The notes: generated by a model not told the origin, from the letters alone. A stretch of DNA of 64,000 bases from Alviniconcha marisindica (GCA_018857735.1 JABMCL010001084.1:383501-447500); one strand, 5' to 3'; positions 1 through 13,246 are shown, counted from the stretch's first letter. Program-made: numbers and translations.

Positions 1-199
1 CTCTTCTTTTTTTTCTCTCTCTCTCTCCTGAGCTGCGTCAACAGAGCGAAATCCGACACACAATGACACTCTAGCCCAGTTCACAACACCATAAGCCCAA
101 TTCATAACATCATAAACACTGTACTGGGGGGATATCGGCGGCAGTGTTAGCTCCGACAGTAGTGACCTCAGCTGTGTTCTGGCAAGTAATTATCCTTGT

Positions 200-330
200 G
201 GCCCGAGTTGGCTGTGTGGTTCGCTTCATGGTTGGTAAGTTGACGGGACGGACCTCTTTGTCGACGTTCGAATCCCAGCCTCGGTTCTCATTTCCTTGGG
301 GGCAAATGTGAAGAGCAAATCGAGTCACAG
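200..330 (+). mobile_element. Possible tRNA-derived SINE fragment
   Basis: A box-A-like TGGCTGTGTGG lies at 209-219 and a box-B-like CGTTCGAATCC at 265-275. The spacing of about 56 bases is that of a pol III internal promoter. No cloverleaf can be drawn cleanly and no tail or target duplication is clear, so this is a degenerate SINE head rather than a tRNA gene. Confidence 0.4.
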
Positions 331-602
331 TGTCCACAGGGTCTGTAGATTTGAACTGAATTTGCTTTGCTCTTTGCCGAAGAAGTTCTGCCGATTATTG
401 TTGTCCACCTTGTTGCAGAGCTCATTGTGGTGATGATTATTAGTGTGCTGCTTAGGCTGTTCTTGGGGTGTCCATCCGCACCAGTATGTTCAGTACATCC
501 TAAGAGACAACTTGGCGTTAAAATGGTTAATTAATTTTTGGCGTTAAAATGGTTTATTAATCCGCTTCTCTGTCTCTTCTTTCCTGCCTGCCTGTTTGGT
601 TC

Positions 603-634
<32 letters not shown>

Positions 635-689
635 CCGTCCTGGGGTGATCGGTGCTGTTGACGGGACGTTAATATCCAAGAACGGTCTG

Positions 690-1000
690 TCTGTGTGTCT
701 CTCTTTCTCCTCGTCTTGATCTCTCTCGTCGTCTTGATTTATCTTTCTCCTCGTCCTGATCTCTGTTTCTCCTCGTCCTGATCTCTTTTTCTCCTCGTCC
801 TGATCTCGCTTTCTCCTCGTCCTGATCTTTCTCCTCGTCCTTGATCTCTGTTTCTCCTCGTCCTGATCTCTTTTTCTCCTCGTCCTGATCTTTCTCCTTG
901 TCCTGATCTCCTTTTCTCCTCGTCCTCATCTCTCTTTCTCCTCGTCCTCATCTCTCTCCTCGTCCTCATCTCTCGTTCTCCTCTTCATGAGGTGACGTTG
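690..1000. repeat. CT-rich minisatellite, about 20-bp unit
   Basis: About 15 units built on TTTCTCCTCGTCCTGATCTC, with TCATCTC variants. The same unit reappears at 1050-1070 and 1130-1175. On the minus strand it reads as a charged Arg/Asp/Glu pseudo-protein, which is a by-product of the repeat and not a gene. Confidence 0.85.
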
Positions 1001-1480
1001 TGTGGATGACGGGACGTTATTATCCAAGAACTGTTTGTCTGTGTTTCTCTTTTTCTCCTCATCCTGATGATGTGACCTGGTGTGGTTGACGGGACGTTAC
1101 TATCCAAAAACTGTCTGTCTATATGTCTCTCTTTCTCCTCGTCAAAAGGGTACTTGTCTGTCTCTTTCTCCTCGTCAAGAGGGTACCCTGTGTGGTTGAC
1201 AGGACGTTAAAATCCGGAAACCAACGAACTAATCGCACTTTCTCTCCCCTCCTCGACCCCTGTTTTCCTGCTATTGTTATCTCCCTTCGCTCGCCCCCTC
1301 CCCGGCCACCCCCCCCCCCCCCCCCCCCCCCGTCTCCGTCTTCTACGGTTGTTATCTCCCTTCGCTCTTCGCTTCCCCCCCATATTCCCCTTTCTCTTTT
1401 CCCCTTTCTCTGATCTCTCTCGTTGCGCTTGTTGTATTATCACTTTCCTAACCAAACGCTCCCTATTTGTGTCCCACCAG

Positions 1481-1786
1481 CGGCTGACCAAGGACCTGGA
1501 GCAGAATGAGGACAAGCTGGTGGCGCTGAACGCCATGGTCAAGCAGCTGGACCAGGTGTGCGACACGAAGGACAGCATGGCGGCCCTGGGCGCGCTCCGC
1601 CAGCGCGTGCAGCACGTGGGGGGCGAGGGCCAGAGCCGTCTGGCCCACCTGGAGGACGCCAACAAGAAGATCGAGGACTACGAGAAGGAGATCGGGGAGC
1701 TGACGCGGTGGATGGAGGAGACGAGGACGCACATCTCCATGCGGGACACCACCAGGGACCTGAAGGAGCAGCTGGCCGTGCAGGAG
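1481..1786 (+). CDS. Spectrin-repeat exon 1 of the window (102 codons)
   Basis: Acceptor CCCACCAG|CGG and donor GAG|GTCAGT give a 306-nt exon starting and ending between codons. It encodes helices B and C of one repeat, then the start of the next: QNEDKLVALNAMVKQLDQV, then the helix-A Trp in ELTRWMEETRTH. The last residues, LKEQLAVQE, run smoothly into RLLDDIKSNRARTE of the exon at 24863, so the two are probably spliced directly in the long isoform. High third-position GC and an uninterrupted heptad pattern support coding. Confidence 0.92.
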
Positions 1787-1808
1787 GTCAGTGGAGTGGA
1801 CGGGCTTG

Positions 1809-1840
<32 letters not shown>

Positions 1841-2440
1841 GTTATCTGTGCATGTTGTACATGGTCAGCTTGTCTGGAGGGAAGGGGCTTGTTGCTGTTT
1901 TTGGTTGTGGTGGTGGTGTTTATTTTGTTGTCTGTGTATGTTGGACAGGGTCAACTTGTCTGGAGGGAAGGGGCTTGTTGCTGTTTTTGGTTGTGGTGGT
2001 GGTGTTGATGTTGTTGTCTGTGTATGTTGGACAGGGTCAACTTGTCTGGAGGGAAAGGGTTTGTTGCTGTTGCTGTAGTTGGTGGTGGTGGTGGTGGTGT
2101 TGTCTGTGTATGTTGGACAGGGTCAGCTTGTCTGGAGGGAAAGGGCTTGCTGCTGTTGTTGTTGATGGTGGTGGTGGTGGTGGTGGTGTTGTCTGTGTAT
2201 GTTGGACAGTGTCAGCTTGTCTGGAGGGAAAGGGCTTGTTGCTGTTGTTGTTGTTGGTGGTGGTGGTGGTGGTGTTTGTGTTGTTGTCTGTGTATGTTGG
2301 ACAGGGTCAGCTCGTCTTGAGTGAAAGGCGTTGTTGTTGACGTTTATGTTGTTGTCTGTGGATGTTATACAGGGTGAAACTTGTCTTGAGTGAAAGGGCT
2401 TGTTGGTGTTGTTGTTGACGTTTATGTTGTATGTGAATGT
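1787..2440. repeat. Minisatellite just after the donor of exon 1481-1786
   Basis: Six to seven units of about 80-100 bp, each with GGTCAGCTTGTCTGGAGGGA followed by GGGCTTGTTG and (TTG/GGT)n. The first stretch after the real donor (GTCAGTGGAGTGGACGGGCTTGTTG, positions 1787 on) is a diverged first unit. The array therefore appears to have grown from the donor region itself. Confidence 0.8.
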
Positions 2441-2981
2441 TGTTCAGAGTCAGCTTTTCTAAGACGTTCATTTGTACCGGCTTTCCAAACTCGCAGTGGA
2501 GTTGTTCTCATTGTTGTGGCTGTTGTGGTTGTATACATGTGCATGTGGACAGGGTCAACTTGTGAGCTGTGCCGGTGTTCAAAAGCTGATGGTGTCAGTG
2601 AGGTTGTTGTTGTTGTTGTGCATGTTGTGTAGGACCAGTCTGAGGGGTTCAGTTCTACCGGATGGCTTTCAAAATCTCAGGATCTGAGTGGAGTTTTTGT
2701 TAGTGTTGTTGATGATGCTGATGTTATCTGTGTGTGTTGTATGGGGTCAACTTGTCTGAGGCATGGGAAGAAGGGAAAGGGGGGTAATTGGTTATTTATT
2801 TATTTGATACCAGAAGAGGTATAGACACTTGATGATAGTACTGCCGGCTGTTTTGTTTCAGTGGAAGTCCCAAATACGTTATCTAGAGGTATCACAGCAC
2901 TTTGACGTTCATTGCCTTTTTATAAGTTCTCTGATTTTCTATGCGTTTTGAATACTATCCACGCTTGTGAAAGGAGTGAAC

Positions 2982-2982
<1 letters not shown>

Positions 2983-3072
<90 letters not shown>

Positions 3073-3073
3073 C

Positions 3074-3118
<45 letters not shown>

Positions 3119-3142
3119 TGAGAGAGAGAGAGAGAGAGAGAG
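2983..3142. repeat. (TG)n then (GA)n compound microsatellite
   Basis: About 125 bp of TG with a few CG or TT interruptions runs directly into a GA tract ending near 3142. The Cys/Val pseudo-proteins in this segment are products of the dinucleotide repeat. Confidence 0.97.
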
Positions 3143-4616
3143 AAGCGTACGCGTGCGTGTTTGTGTTTGCGTTCTCGTTGAATTAGTCCATCATTGAAAT
3201 GGACAAAGTGTAATAACTAAAACGTGGATTTTGTTCCTGGCGCATTTCTCTTCCACCTCCTCAACCACCAGACACCCTCATTTTTTCTCTCTCTCTTTTT
3301 TCCCTTGCTTTTCTGTCTTTTTTCCCCCCGCCGCCTTTCCTTGTTTCCTCCAGTAGTACCCCCCTCCTCCCCTCCCCAACAATCCCCCTCCCCCTCCACT
3401 CCTCGTATGCGACACCTGCAGCAAAGACCGTACCCGTAGTCAAACATGGCTTGGCTCTTTTCACCATAATCACAACACAACACCCAGCCTAGAACTAGCA
3501 TGCATGGCCATCACGTGCACAAAGCACCGTGCCCTGCCCCCGTTTATTAGCATCAGGCGCACACAATACCCGCGACCAGTTACACGCTTGCTAGACGTCC
3601 CCGGCATAGGCGCCTGAAAATTGTTGGTTCATGTGCTGCCGTCGGCCGCTCAGGTCTTGCTGTGTGACCGTACTGGTTGACGAGAGTGCCAGGTGCATTA
3701 AAATCATTCGTTGTCAGGCACCTGTGCTCCAGCCTTGCTTCTTGTTTGGTCTGAAAACACTAGGGGAAAGGAAGTATGATTAGCATTATGCATATTGCGT
3801 GAAACGGTCGACTAATCGATCTCTTTCAATCGTTTATTTATATTTGCGCCTTTCTTACGGTGATGGTTTGCGCTTAAGTAGTGAAAAGATGCACTGGGAA
3901 GAGTTCTTCTAGAGGAGTACGATGCATATTCATTTAACTGGTTGAATAATTTTGTGGCTCATTAAATCTTAGCTGATGAGTAGGTTGACTGTTTATTTGT
4001 TGATTGATTACACCGTTTATTGTTTTATTGATTACACCTTTTATTGTTTTGCTTATTTGTTGATAAGTTGGTCAGTAATATGTTTGTTTCGCATTCACCT
4101 CCATTGTATATTTATTCACCCGTAAAATATGGCACACAGCGAACAGAGGTCGTACAACCCAGATATTTTAGTTACTTTTGCTGCCTCTTTGCATGACTTC
4201 CTCCACTTCCCCCCTCCACCCCTCCCCCTTCTCCCGTGTGTGCTTATTTCTCCCGATTTATTCTCTCTGGAAATGTATGATATTCTCACTTTGTTTTGAA
4301 CTTTTGTGGGTTTTTTTCTTTTTCTTTTCTGTTTGTGAAACAAGCCGTGTTTGTTGTAACTTGGCAGAGGGTGTTCAACTTTATTCTGTCCAGCTACAGC
4401 AAAGAGGTACAGTGGTTGGTGTGGGGAGTTTACTTTACACCACGGTTTTGTTCTTAACACGCAGGTCACGTTCTGTGTTTCACTTTAAATGTTTCATGCA
4501 CTTAATTGATTGTCTTCACTTGACAGCTACATTAATTTGTGCTTTCGTTTTTTGTGACCTTTTTTCACATCCACGTCATGTGTGATTTCCTTCTTCTTCT
4601 TTTAATTCTCCGGTTT

Positions 4617-4617
4617 G

Positions 4618-4681
<64 letters not shown>
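4617..4681. repeat. (TG)n microsatellite
   Basis: About 65 bp of uninterrupted TG dinucleotide. The flanking 3200-4600 and 4700-5250 show no gene or element I can identify. Confidence 0.95.
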
Positions 4682-4683
<2 letters not shown>

Positions 4684-5250
4684 ATCTTAGATGCCTTTTC
4701 TGAGACTTACACACTCAAAATAAAACGAGGAAAAGCACAAAGCTCAGATAAGCGAATCAGCGTTGCTTGGTCTTTTTTACGCGGTTACCTCTCTTCCAAC
4801 GCAGACTAGACCGGCAGTAAGTAATACGTGGTGTGCATCACAGATGTGTTGAACTACTAAGCTGTCTTCTTTCTGTGTGTCTCTTCCCCTTTCAACATTC
4901 ACAGTTACACTACCTGTGATCTGACTGGAGATTGCAATGCACCAAAGGCGCTTGATGAGTCAGTATTTCGTGGTCTGAGCTACGTGTTTGTATGTGTGTT
5001 GGTTATCGGTTTTATGATGTAGATGGTCGATCATCAAGCGCCTCTACTGAGCTGACTGTGTGGCACCCTCGATTGGAATTTTAACCCCCTGGCATTTGCT
5101 GTGATTTTTATAGATAGTGCATTTCGTACATGGCGTGATTCATTTCTTTCTGTCCGTATCTCTTTGCGCATGTCTGTGCGTCCAACTGTCTGTAGGATTC
5201 GACTTTCGTTCACTATTATAGGGTGTTCCTTATTTGCTAAACTCGTTAAA

Positions 5251-5596
<346 letters not shown>

Positions 5597-6109
5597 ATGT
5601 TTAATATAATGTGTGTAATGTACGTGTGGACATACATGCATTCAAACTGATCACAAAATGCAAAAACGCAATGAACATGGTAATGCCAAAAAGCCGTGTT
5701 CAAATCTGGTTTGCTGAGAAACACCCTTGGTTACTGATTTCCCGAGTCATAGTATTGTCGTGGTCACTGAACTGCCAAAACTGTGATTAAAAATACAATC
5801 ATCGGCTTTTGTGTTGTACACCTGTAAAAGTAATGGTAATGTATCACAAGGTACTTCCGTACACACAGCTTGTGCCTACAGCAGCTGTCGAACAGTTGTT
5901 CTGCATTCGCCGCCTAATAACTGGGCCCAATAACAAGGCTGTGCTATAAATACCTGGTGCAAGAAGGAGGCGGGGGGGGGGGGGGGGGGGGGGGCGACGT
6001 TTGTTATACAGTGGGGCACCTCTTTAAAGACCACCCTGAAAACCAGGCAGTCATGGTCTCAGAAAGGGCAGGTCATTGGCCAGAAGTTCATTTACGATGA
6101 AGTCTAAAG

Positions 6110-6545
6110 AAAAATGGTTCTCAAGAGAGGGGTGGTGGTCTGTGGTTTTTCATCAGGGTGGTCTGTAATCAGGGTACCCTGTCATCGGGTGGTCTGTCAT
6201 GAAGGTGGTCTTTCATCAGGGTGGTCTGTGTTTTTTCATCAGGGTGATCTGTAATCAGGGTACCCTGTCATCGGGTGGTCTGTCATGAAGGTGGTCCTTC
6301 ATCAGGGTGGTCTGTAGTTTTTCATCGGGGTGGTTTTTCATCAGGGTGATATGTAATCAGGGTGCCCTGTCATCGGGGTGGTCTTTCATCAGGATGGTCT
6401 GTCATCATGGTGATGTTTCATCGGGGTGGTCTGTCATCAGGGTGATTTTTCATCCTGATGGTCTTTCATCAGGGTGGTCTCTCACCGTGGTGGTCTGTCA
6501 TCAGGGTGGTCTCTCATCAGGGTGGTCTTTCACCAGGGGTTCCAC
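6110..6545. repeat. GGTGGTCTGTCATCAGGG minisatellite
   Basis: About 20 imperfect copies of an 18-20 bp unit (GGTGGTCTGTCATCAGGG and variants), with a roughly 100-bp higher-order repeat between 6140 and 6310. Confidence 0.9.
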
Positions 6546-7486
6546 AGTACTTGTGATGACCTCTTCTCCGTGTGTGGTTTGGCCTTGGGTTATTTTCCAC
6601 ATTACATCAACCGACGTTCAGATTCCGACACTTCCACAGAAGAAATTCCACCACCACCACGATCCCTTCAGGGAATGGGTAGCTGCTCCAAAACTTCGGC
6701 GTGCGTTTGTTCCAAAACTTTGGCGTCTCAGATGTAGTGCGTAACTTCTCCGTAAGCCTGGTTTGTTCGGGTGAAAATAGCACGTGGGCTTTAGATTAAA
6801 ATCTGCCCGAACCAGTTAGCCCTTTAGGAAGGGGATCTGGGGAGATTTAAATCAACTAGACATTGAGGGCAAAGCCCTTGAACTACTTTGTTTACGGTGA
6901 CATTCCTGCCTCCTTCCTCCCCCATCCCCTCTCTCTGCTGCCCTCCCTGATACCCCCCCCCCCCCCCCCCCCCCCCCCGACAATTACTCCGTCCTACGCG
7001 TTATGCATGCACAGAATGCTAAAGTTGCTAGTTTTCCGCTGCAGTGGGTGGTGTGGTGTAGGTAGCGTGTGTGTATGTGTGTGAGAAAGAGAGAGAGAGA
7101 GAGAACGTAACGTACCCTACGATGTGTAACCTTGGCGGTGGTGGCCAGGGGTGTGTGCTGTGTTTGCCCCCTTCTCACCTGCGATGGGGCCGGGGTTTCT
7201 TTGAACTGCGTGGCCGATTATTTGCTCGTGATGAGAGGTTTTTTTTTTTTTTTCTGTCGTCGTGGTCGTGTAGTGAGCGTTGCCTGCAGCAGCAAGCGGA
7301 CGGAAACCTTACCCTTCAGACCCTGCTTTGAGCTTGGGCAGAATCAGAAGCGGGAAAAAATCAGAAAAAAATCCACAAGTGACTCAGTAAAGTTCAACGG
7401 AATCATACATCAGTGTTGCAGTTCCAGGCAGTGTGAGAACTTGGGAGTCGTATCTGTCTGGTTTCTTTCTCTTTGATCGTGCTTTG

Positions 7487-7645
7487 CGTCCACAGAAATC
7501 ATAAGGCTTATTCAGTAGGGACGGGGAAAGTCTGGTTTGGTTGAGTGTTGCGGCTTTAAGTCCACAGAAACCGTAGGCTTATTAGGGACGGGAGCCCAGG
7601 ATGACAACGACGACTTTCACACAGCTCCTGAGCTCTGAAAAAAAG
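7487..7645 (-). mobile_element. Dispersed family Z copies (two ends)
   Basis: GTCCACAGAAATCATAAGGC at 7490 and GTCCACAGAAACCGTAGGC at 7560 are two direct copies of one family end. The second continues into a segment resembling the reverse complement of 9347-9425. Related copies lie at 9393, 13303, 21137 and 21341. Confidence 0.55.
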
Positions 7646-8529
7646 TCTGGTGTGGTGATGATCGCTTTCATATACAGCGCTTTCGCCACTCTCGAGCAGA
7701 CTAACAGCTGGTGTCAGTTCCGGTGGTGTTTTAATCGTTGGTTGTGATCGACATACCTCCTCGCGCCGTTCGCTTTGCTCAGTCTCTGCAGCACGGCAGA
7801 TGCACGGCACGCTTTGAAGGCAGCTGATCTACCCCTTTTGTTGTCTGTGAGTGAGTGAGGCCTGGACTGAATGAACACAGCCACATACAACAACAACTCC
7901 ATCATCGCAGAAGCCGTACACACGGTGCCCGTGAATAGCATGTCCGTCAGGTGTCAGTTCCAAGGCCAGCGCGTCCGGCTAGAGTGGTGTACGTCAGAAT
8001 AGGTAGCGTTTGGATGCAGACTGGCTGCAGCAGTTGCTGTGCTGGTGTGTGCGTATCGGCGGGTGGGCGTACGACGACCGACTGCATGCACTGTAGCTCA
8101 GGCGTGACTACGGCTGAACCACTACATCACCGCTGTCTCGACAGTTGTAAGATATACGTCACCTCGCCATAACTGACAGACAGACTCGTCATTGCTGTTC
8201 ACAGCTTTCAGGCGCGGAGTGTTGTTTGGGTTGTGTGGTAAGGACGGGAGATGGTTTGGGGGTGGGGTGGGGGGCTGGGGGGGATTTGTGGGTCAGGATG
8301 CTGTGTGCAGGAGCAGTGCCAGTGGCTGCTACCTGTTCGCCAGTGAGAAGCAGACTCTGTGTGTGTGTGGAATATCCGTGTATCCTCTCCATGTGCGCTA
8401 AGAGAGCTAGTGGTAGAGAGACTTCTGTCACTGGTGTGCGCGCGTGCTTGTGCAGCCGTAGTGACCTTTTCTCAAGGAACGAAGTGTAGGCTAGGTCGGA
8501 TTGCCTTGCAATCAGTCAGTGAAAGTATC

Positions 8530-8685
8530 GTACTAGTCTAGATCTTACAGTATCGTACTAGTCTAGATCGTACAGTATCGTACTAGCCTAGATCGTACAG
8601 TATCGTACTAGTCTGGATCATACAGTATCGTACTAGTACTAGTCTATATAGTACAGTATCGTACTAGTCTAGATCGTACAGTCTT
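8530..8685. repeat. 25-bp minisatellite with TCTAGATCGTACAGTATCGT unit
   Basis: Six to seven near-identical copies of a roughly 25-bp unit containing TACAGTATCGTACTAGTCTA. There are no distinct spacers and this is eukaryotic DNA, so it is not a CRISPR array. Confidence 0.9.
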
Positions 8686-9346
8686 GTCTTTCTGCGTGTG
8701 CATTTGCATGTCACCCTTCTTTTTATCTGAATTAAAATAAAATTAATATATTTAAAAAAATGCAACTAGGAGTCGACTGACGAGAAACTGTCGCAATAGT
8801 GAACTTAACGCTGGTGTGTATACTTTGTGCTGAACTGTGGTCGTCTTCCACAGCGCTGTCATACTGACCGGCTGATGCTGAACGGTTTCATAAACTAAGC
8901 AATAGCTGTAAGTACACTACTGCCGTAGCCAGTTTCGTGTTGCAGTGTTTGCAGGCTGCCTTTGTAGTCGACCCTTTTCTCTTCCGTGTAAAGTAACGTA
9001 ATGCGAGCTGCGGGTCTTCAGTTTCATCGCGGACGGACATAAACTATAACTTGATAGCATTATTGTGCTCGGCTGTTGTGGTAATGCAGCCTCGTAAAAC
9101 TAGTTTTCGGTGTTGACAGACTTTTAAAAAAAACATGTTTTTTTTAAAATGACAACGAGGAAATGTAGCACGAGGCAAACACTACGCAGTTGATTGAGAG
9201 GACGAAGCAAACAGAGGGGTGGGGGTGGAGGGGGGCTGATGGGGGACGAAGAAAACAGGGGGGGGGGGGGTTGCACGCCGGAAAAGCAAAATGAGCCAGG
9301 AAGAAGAGGGTCTATATTAACTCTGTGTAGTGTTTACTGCGGGTCA

Positions 9347-9425
9347 GAGCTCAGGAGCTGTGTGAAAGTCGAGGTGGCCGTCCTGGGCTCCCGCCCCTAA
9401 TAAGCCTAGGGTTTCTGTGGACGTA
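9347..9425 (+). mobile_element. Dispersed family Z copy
   Basis: The segment from GAGCTGTGTGAAAGTCGAGG to TTTCTGTGGACGTAAAG matches 13247-13330, and its second half matches the reverse complement of the family end at 7560 and 21141. Confidence 0.55.
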
Positions 9426-10856
9426 AAGCAACACTTCAACCTGCGGGTCCCGAGAGCCATGCATTTTAAATGTCACCGCGACTTGGTTGGCGCGGTGTTG
9501 GCGACGGCGTTGGCCGCGTGGACCGGCGGAGTGGCGGGAAATCTACAGAAGAGGGGAATATCGACTGGTGTACGGCAACGACTGACGACGCTGGGCTCCT
9601 GCTGCGGCCGCCGTGGACCGTGACCTCACCTGGCGGGATTTTGAATACACACGCACACGTGCCTGAAATTGTTACAATCGTTGATGCTTCCTGTGATTAT
9701 AGCCGTTCCCGTTATAACTGAAGGATTTTTTGTCGTCGGTGCAGCCGCGTTTTGGTCTTGCTCTCGGGACTGAAACTACGGTTGGGGCGCGGCCGTTGAA
9801 GTGTAGGCTTCTACCCTAAACCGATGTCCGTTATGTTAGGTAATTAATTTCAGTGTGAGCTGAGAATTAATTTCATTGTGAGCTGAGAATCAAGTTGAGA
9901 AAGTCAATATTTCAAGCGCCTCTTCTCCTCTCCCCCACCCCCTGTTTTTTCCCCCTTCTTTGCGGCTCGTGTTAGTTTGAGCAAAACTTTTTGCTCACCA
10001 TTATACCCTTCAGACTTGGGCACGGGGCACCTCAGAAAAGTGCGTTTCCCCTGACGCTAATTGGCTGTATCATCATCGTGATAGTTTGTGTTCAGTTCGA
10101 GCGCCTGTGGTAGGCCTGTTCAGTTCAGTCAAAGTACATTCAGTCTGATTTGAATACCTGCCTGTCACACGCCGCCGTGACACCGAAACTGACTGATACG
10201 TTTAGTTAGTTTCGCAAATCTCCACCTGCGTGCTCTTCCTTGACGTTGATGAAAACGTGTTTTTATATACGCGCGTGTTTGTGTGTACACGTACATTTTT
10301 TGAATTTCGATACGCATGACCCAGGTCAGGTCACGCAGGCGGGTGGATGTTCCACAAGGTTAGAACAGAGGCTGCGGCGTGGTCGTCTTCGACCGGGGTG
10401 CTGCTGTTGTCGGCTAGGGCTGTCCTTACACTGTAATGAGAATACGGCTGACGTCGATACTGATCGCTACTTTAAATTTGTTCTCGTGCATTTTGCAGAC
10501 AACCCGTTGATGGGGCTTTGACATCCAGAAGTGCCAGTTCAAAGCGTGAACGTTTCTTTTTGCGTTTCACGGCCTTTCTGTGCTTCAAAGGGAACATGTC
10601 AAATAAGCAGTGACAGCCTGTGTCCATTGCAGCGATGATATAGCCTCGTCTACGTAGGAGTAGATATTGTCAGCCTTGTTGGTTTAGCGATGTTATACAG
10701 CGGCGAGTGACTGGTAGCTGCTTGTGTGTGTGTGTGTGTGTGTGGTGGTTAGTTACAGTCTCAACACACAACCTACAGCGTTTTCTTGCGGACAGACTGC
10801 TCTGCAGCAACTGTAAATGAATGAGGGTCTGTGTCGATTTGTTATGTAGTTCTGTG

Positions 10857-11330
10857 GGACAGATGAGGTTTAGTGACCGGGTTACGTCACTGATTGGGAT
10901 AGGTGAGGTTTAATGACCGGTGTGTTACGTCAGTGATGGTGACAGATGAGGTTTAGTGACCGGCGTGTTACGTCACAGATTGGGATAGTTGGGGTTTAGT
11001 GACCGGTGTGTTATGTCACTGATGGGGACTGATGAGGTTTAGTGACGGTGTGTTATGTCACTGATTGGGATATGTGAGGTTTAATGACCGATGTGTTACG
11101 TCACTGATTGGGACATGTGAGGTTTAATGACCGGTGTGTTACGTCAATGCTGGGGACAGTTGAGGTTTAGTGACCGGTGTGTTACGTCAATGCTGGGGAC
11201 AGTTGAGGTTTAGTGACCGGTGTGTTACGTCACTGATTGGGACAGGTGAGGTTTAGTGACCGGTGTGTTGTGTCACTGATGGGACAGACGAGGTTTAATT
11301 ATAGATGTGACATGACACTTATGGGACACT
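10857..11330. repeat. 44-bp minisatellite carrying TTACGTCA in most units
   Basis: Ten consecutive units of about 42-48 bp built from GAGGTTTAGTGACCGG, TGTGTTACGTCACTGA and TTGGGACA. At least six units keep TTACGTCA exactly, which is the complement of the CRE-like TGACGTAA. Whether any factor binds is unknown. Confidence 0.9.
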
Positions 11331-12350
11331 TGTAACTTTTTTGTAACGCTCACTCAACCAGTACGGTAATATCAGGGCGATGATGGGACACGAATGATGT
11401 AAACTTCCGATGTGTTATGTCAGTAGTTTAATTATCGGTGTGACATGACACAGATGGGACGCAGATGAAGTATATATATTCCCGATACGTTACGTCAGTG
11501 GTGGGACAGACAAAGTTTAACTATCTGTGTGACATGACAAAGATGGGACGCAAATGAAGTATATTTCCAATACGTTATGTCAGTGGTGAGACAAAGTTTA
11601 ACTGTCGATATGACATGACGAAGATGGGACGCAGATAAAGTATATTTCCAATACGTTATGTCAGTGATGAGACAGACAAAGTTTAACTGTCGGTGTGACA
11701 TGACGAAGATGGGACGCAAATGAAGTATATTCCCTATACGTTATGTCAGTGGTGGGACAGACGGGGGTCAATTACCACTGATGGGACAGAAGGTGAACTA
11801 CCGGTGTATGGTGTGGCTGGTCAGGATCAGACGAGGTTCAGTTACCTCTGTGATACGTCAGTGACGAGACAAACGAGGTAAACTAATTACTGGTGTTTTT
11901 TGTCGCTTGTCAGGGTCAGACGATGTTCAGTTACCGGTGTGATACGTCACCGACGAGGCAAACGAGGTGAATTGGTTACTGGTGTTTCGTGTCGCTGGTC
12001 AGGGCTAGACGATGTTCAGTTACCTGTGTAGTACGTCAGTGACGAGGTAAACGAGATAAACTGATTACTGGTGTTTCGTGTCGCTGGTCAGGGTCAGACG
12101 ATGTTCAGTTACCTGTGTGATACGTTACCGACAAGGTAAACTGATTACTGGTGTTTCGTGTCGCTGGTCAGGGTCAGACGATGTTCAGTTACCTGTGTGA
12201 TACGTCACTGACGAGGTAAACTAATTACTGGTGTTTCGTATCGCTGGTCAGGGTTAGACGATGTCCAGTTACCTGTGTGATACGTCACTGACGAGACAAA
12301 CGAGGTGAACTGATTACTGGTATTTTAGGTCCCTCATCGGGATAGGTGAG
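11330..12350. repeat. Composite minisatellites related to the 44-bp array
   Basis: About four units of roughly 85-90 bp (11450-11780) contain ACGTTATGTCAGTGG and TGACATGACAAAGATGGGAC. Six to seven units of 70-90 bp follow (11800-12350), with GATACGTCACTGACGAGG and TGGTGTTTCGTGTCGCTGG. Shared (T)ACGTCA cores suggest all three arrays descend from one unit. Confidence 0.85.
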
Positions 12351-12417
12351 GTGAATTACCGGTGCCTGCCATCGCCAATGTTGTTGTTTTTTGTGTTTTT
12401 TTAGGGGGGGCGGGGGT

Positions 12418-12477
<60 letters not shown>
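12418..12477. repeat. (TG)n microsatellite flanked by G runs
   Basis: About 58 bp of TG, with poly-G runs at about 12404-12410 and 12486-12498. The pseudo-proteins here, Cys/Val on plus and Thr/His on minus, are repeat artefacts. Confidence 0.95.
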
Positions 12478-13246
12478 CGGGTGTGTGGGGGGGGGGGTGC
12501 GGGGAGGAGTTGGTTGTGGCACCTTCTCCGGCTTGCGTTGTTTGCACGGCGGCAGTGTTAGCGTTACGCCGTGTGGGGTGGGCAATCACAGAGCTGGATC
12601 AATGGATCGTTTGTGCCGGGGTCGCCTCTGCATTCGTGGAATATCTTTGTGAAATTTTAACACATCGCGATCAATCGATCGAACTGCAAAGGCCAGGACT
12701 GTTTTAAGTGTTCGTGATCAACCCCTATTTGTCAGGAAGAGTTCGCAACTCCACCCCCCTCCCCACCACTCCCCACCACCACACCCCAAAAACACCCCCT
12801 GCCTTCTTTTGGTCAAGACCGTAGTTCAGTGGACGTGTTGTTTTCCATTCGCCAGGATTATTCACAGCGGTGAACGTCGCAGCGTTTGTGTGCCGGGACT
12901 GTGATTTATTACCGGTCGATGCTGGCGATACCACAGCCAGCGTGCCGTGTCTGTCAGTCTGTGAAGATTTCCAGTCTGTTTTCACTGGGAGTTCTTGAAG
13001 CAGAAGTCTTACATGTATACGGTTGTCGCTGTGGTGTTGTAAGCCAGCGTTCTAGAAGCACCTTTTGTGACAGTGTTTTGTGCCCGCAGTACACGCCATG
13101 TGACACATTCTCCACTTCTCGTCAGGGTTATTCGGGCAAGAAGCCTAACAAAGTCCAGCACTGTCGTACCTTCCATTCAGTGCGACAAGCATACCCGTTG
13201 ACAGTGACGTTATCTATATAAATGTGCAATAACGACTATAGAAGCT

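Larger units (their letters stand above)
1..1480 (+). other. Intron (3' part) before the first visible spectrin exon
   Basis: No coding signal. It holds a tRNA-like SINE head near 200-280, a CT-rich minisatellite at 690-1000 and several copies of a motif containing GACGGGACGTTA (about 660, 1010, 1090, and GACAGGACGTTA at 1198). A poly-C run sits at 1304-1331. The polypyrimidine-rich tail ends in the acceptor CCCACCAG at 1480. Confidence 0.75.

Noticed and set aside
200..280. A functional tRNA gene
   Set aside because: Boxes A and B are recognisable but the acceptor and anticodon stems do not pair.
2912..3197. Cys/Val-rich open frames at (TG)n tracts, here and at 4615, 12420, 28948, 33811, 45033 and elsewhere
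   Set aside because: Dinucleotide repeats have no stops in any frame; no protein is implied.
4941..5045. Inverted GGCGCTTGATGA and TCATCAAGCGCC as a mobile element
   Set aside because: Arms are only about 12 bp and the flanks show no duplication; could be chance or a tiny remnant.
8530..8685. Regularly spaced short repeats resembling a CRISPR array
   Set aside because: Units are contiguous without unique spacers and the DNA is animal.
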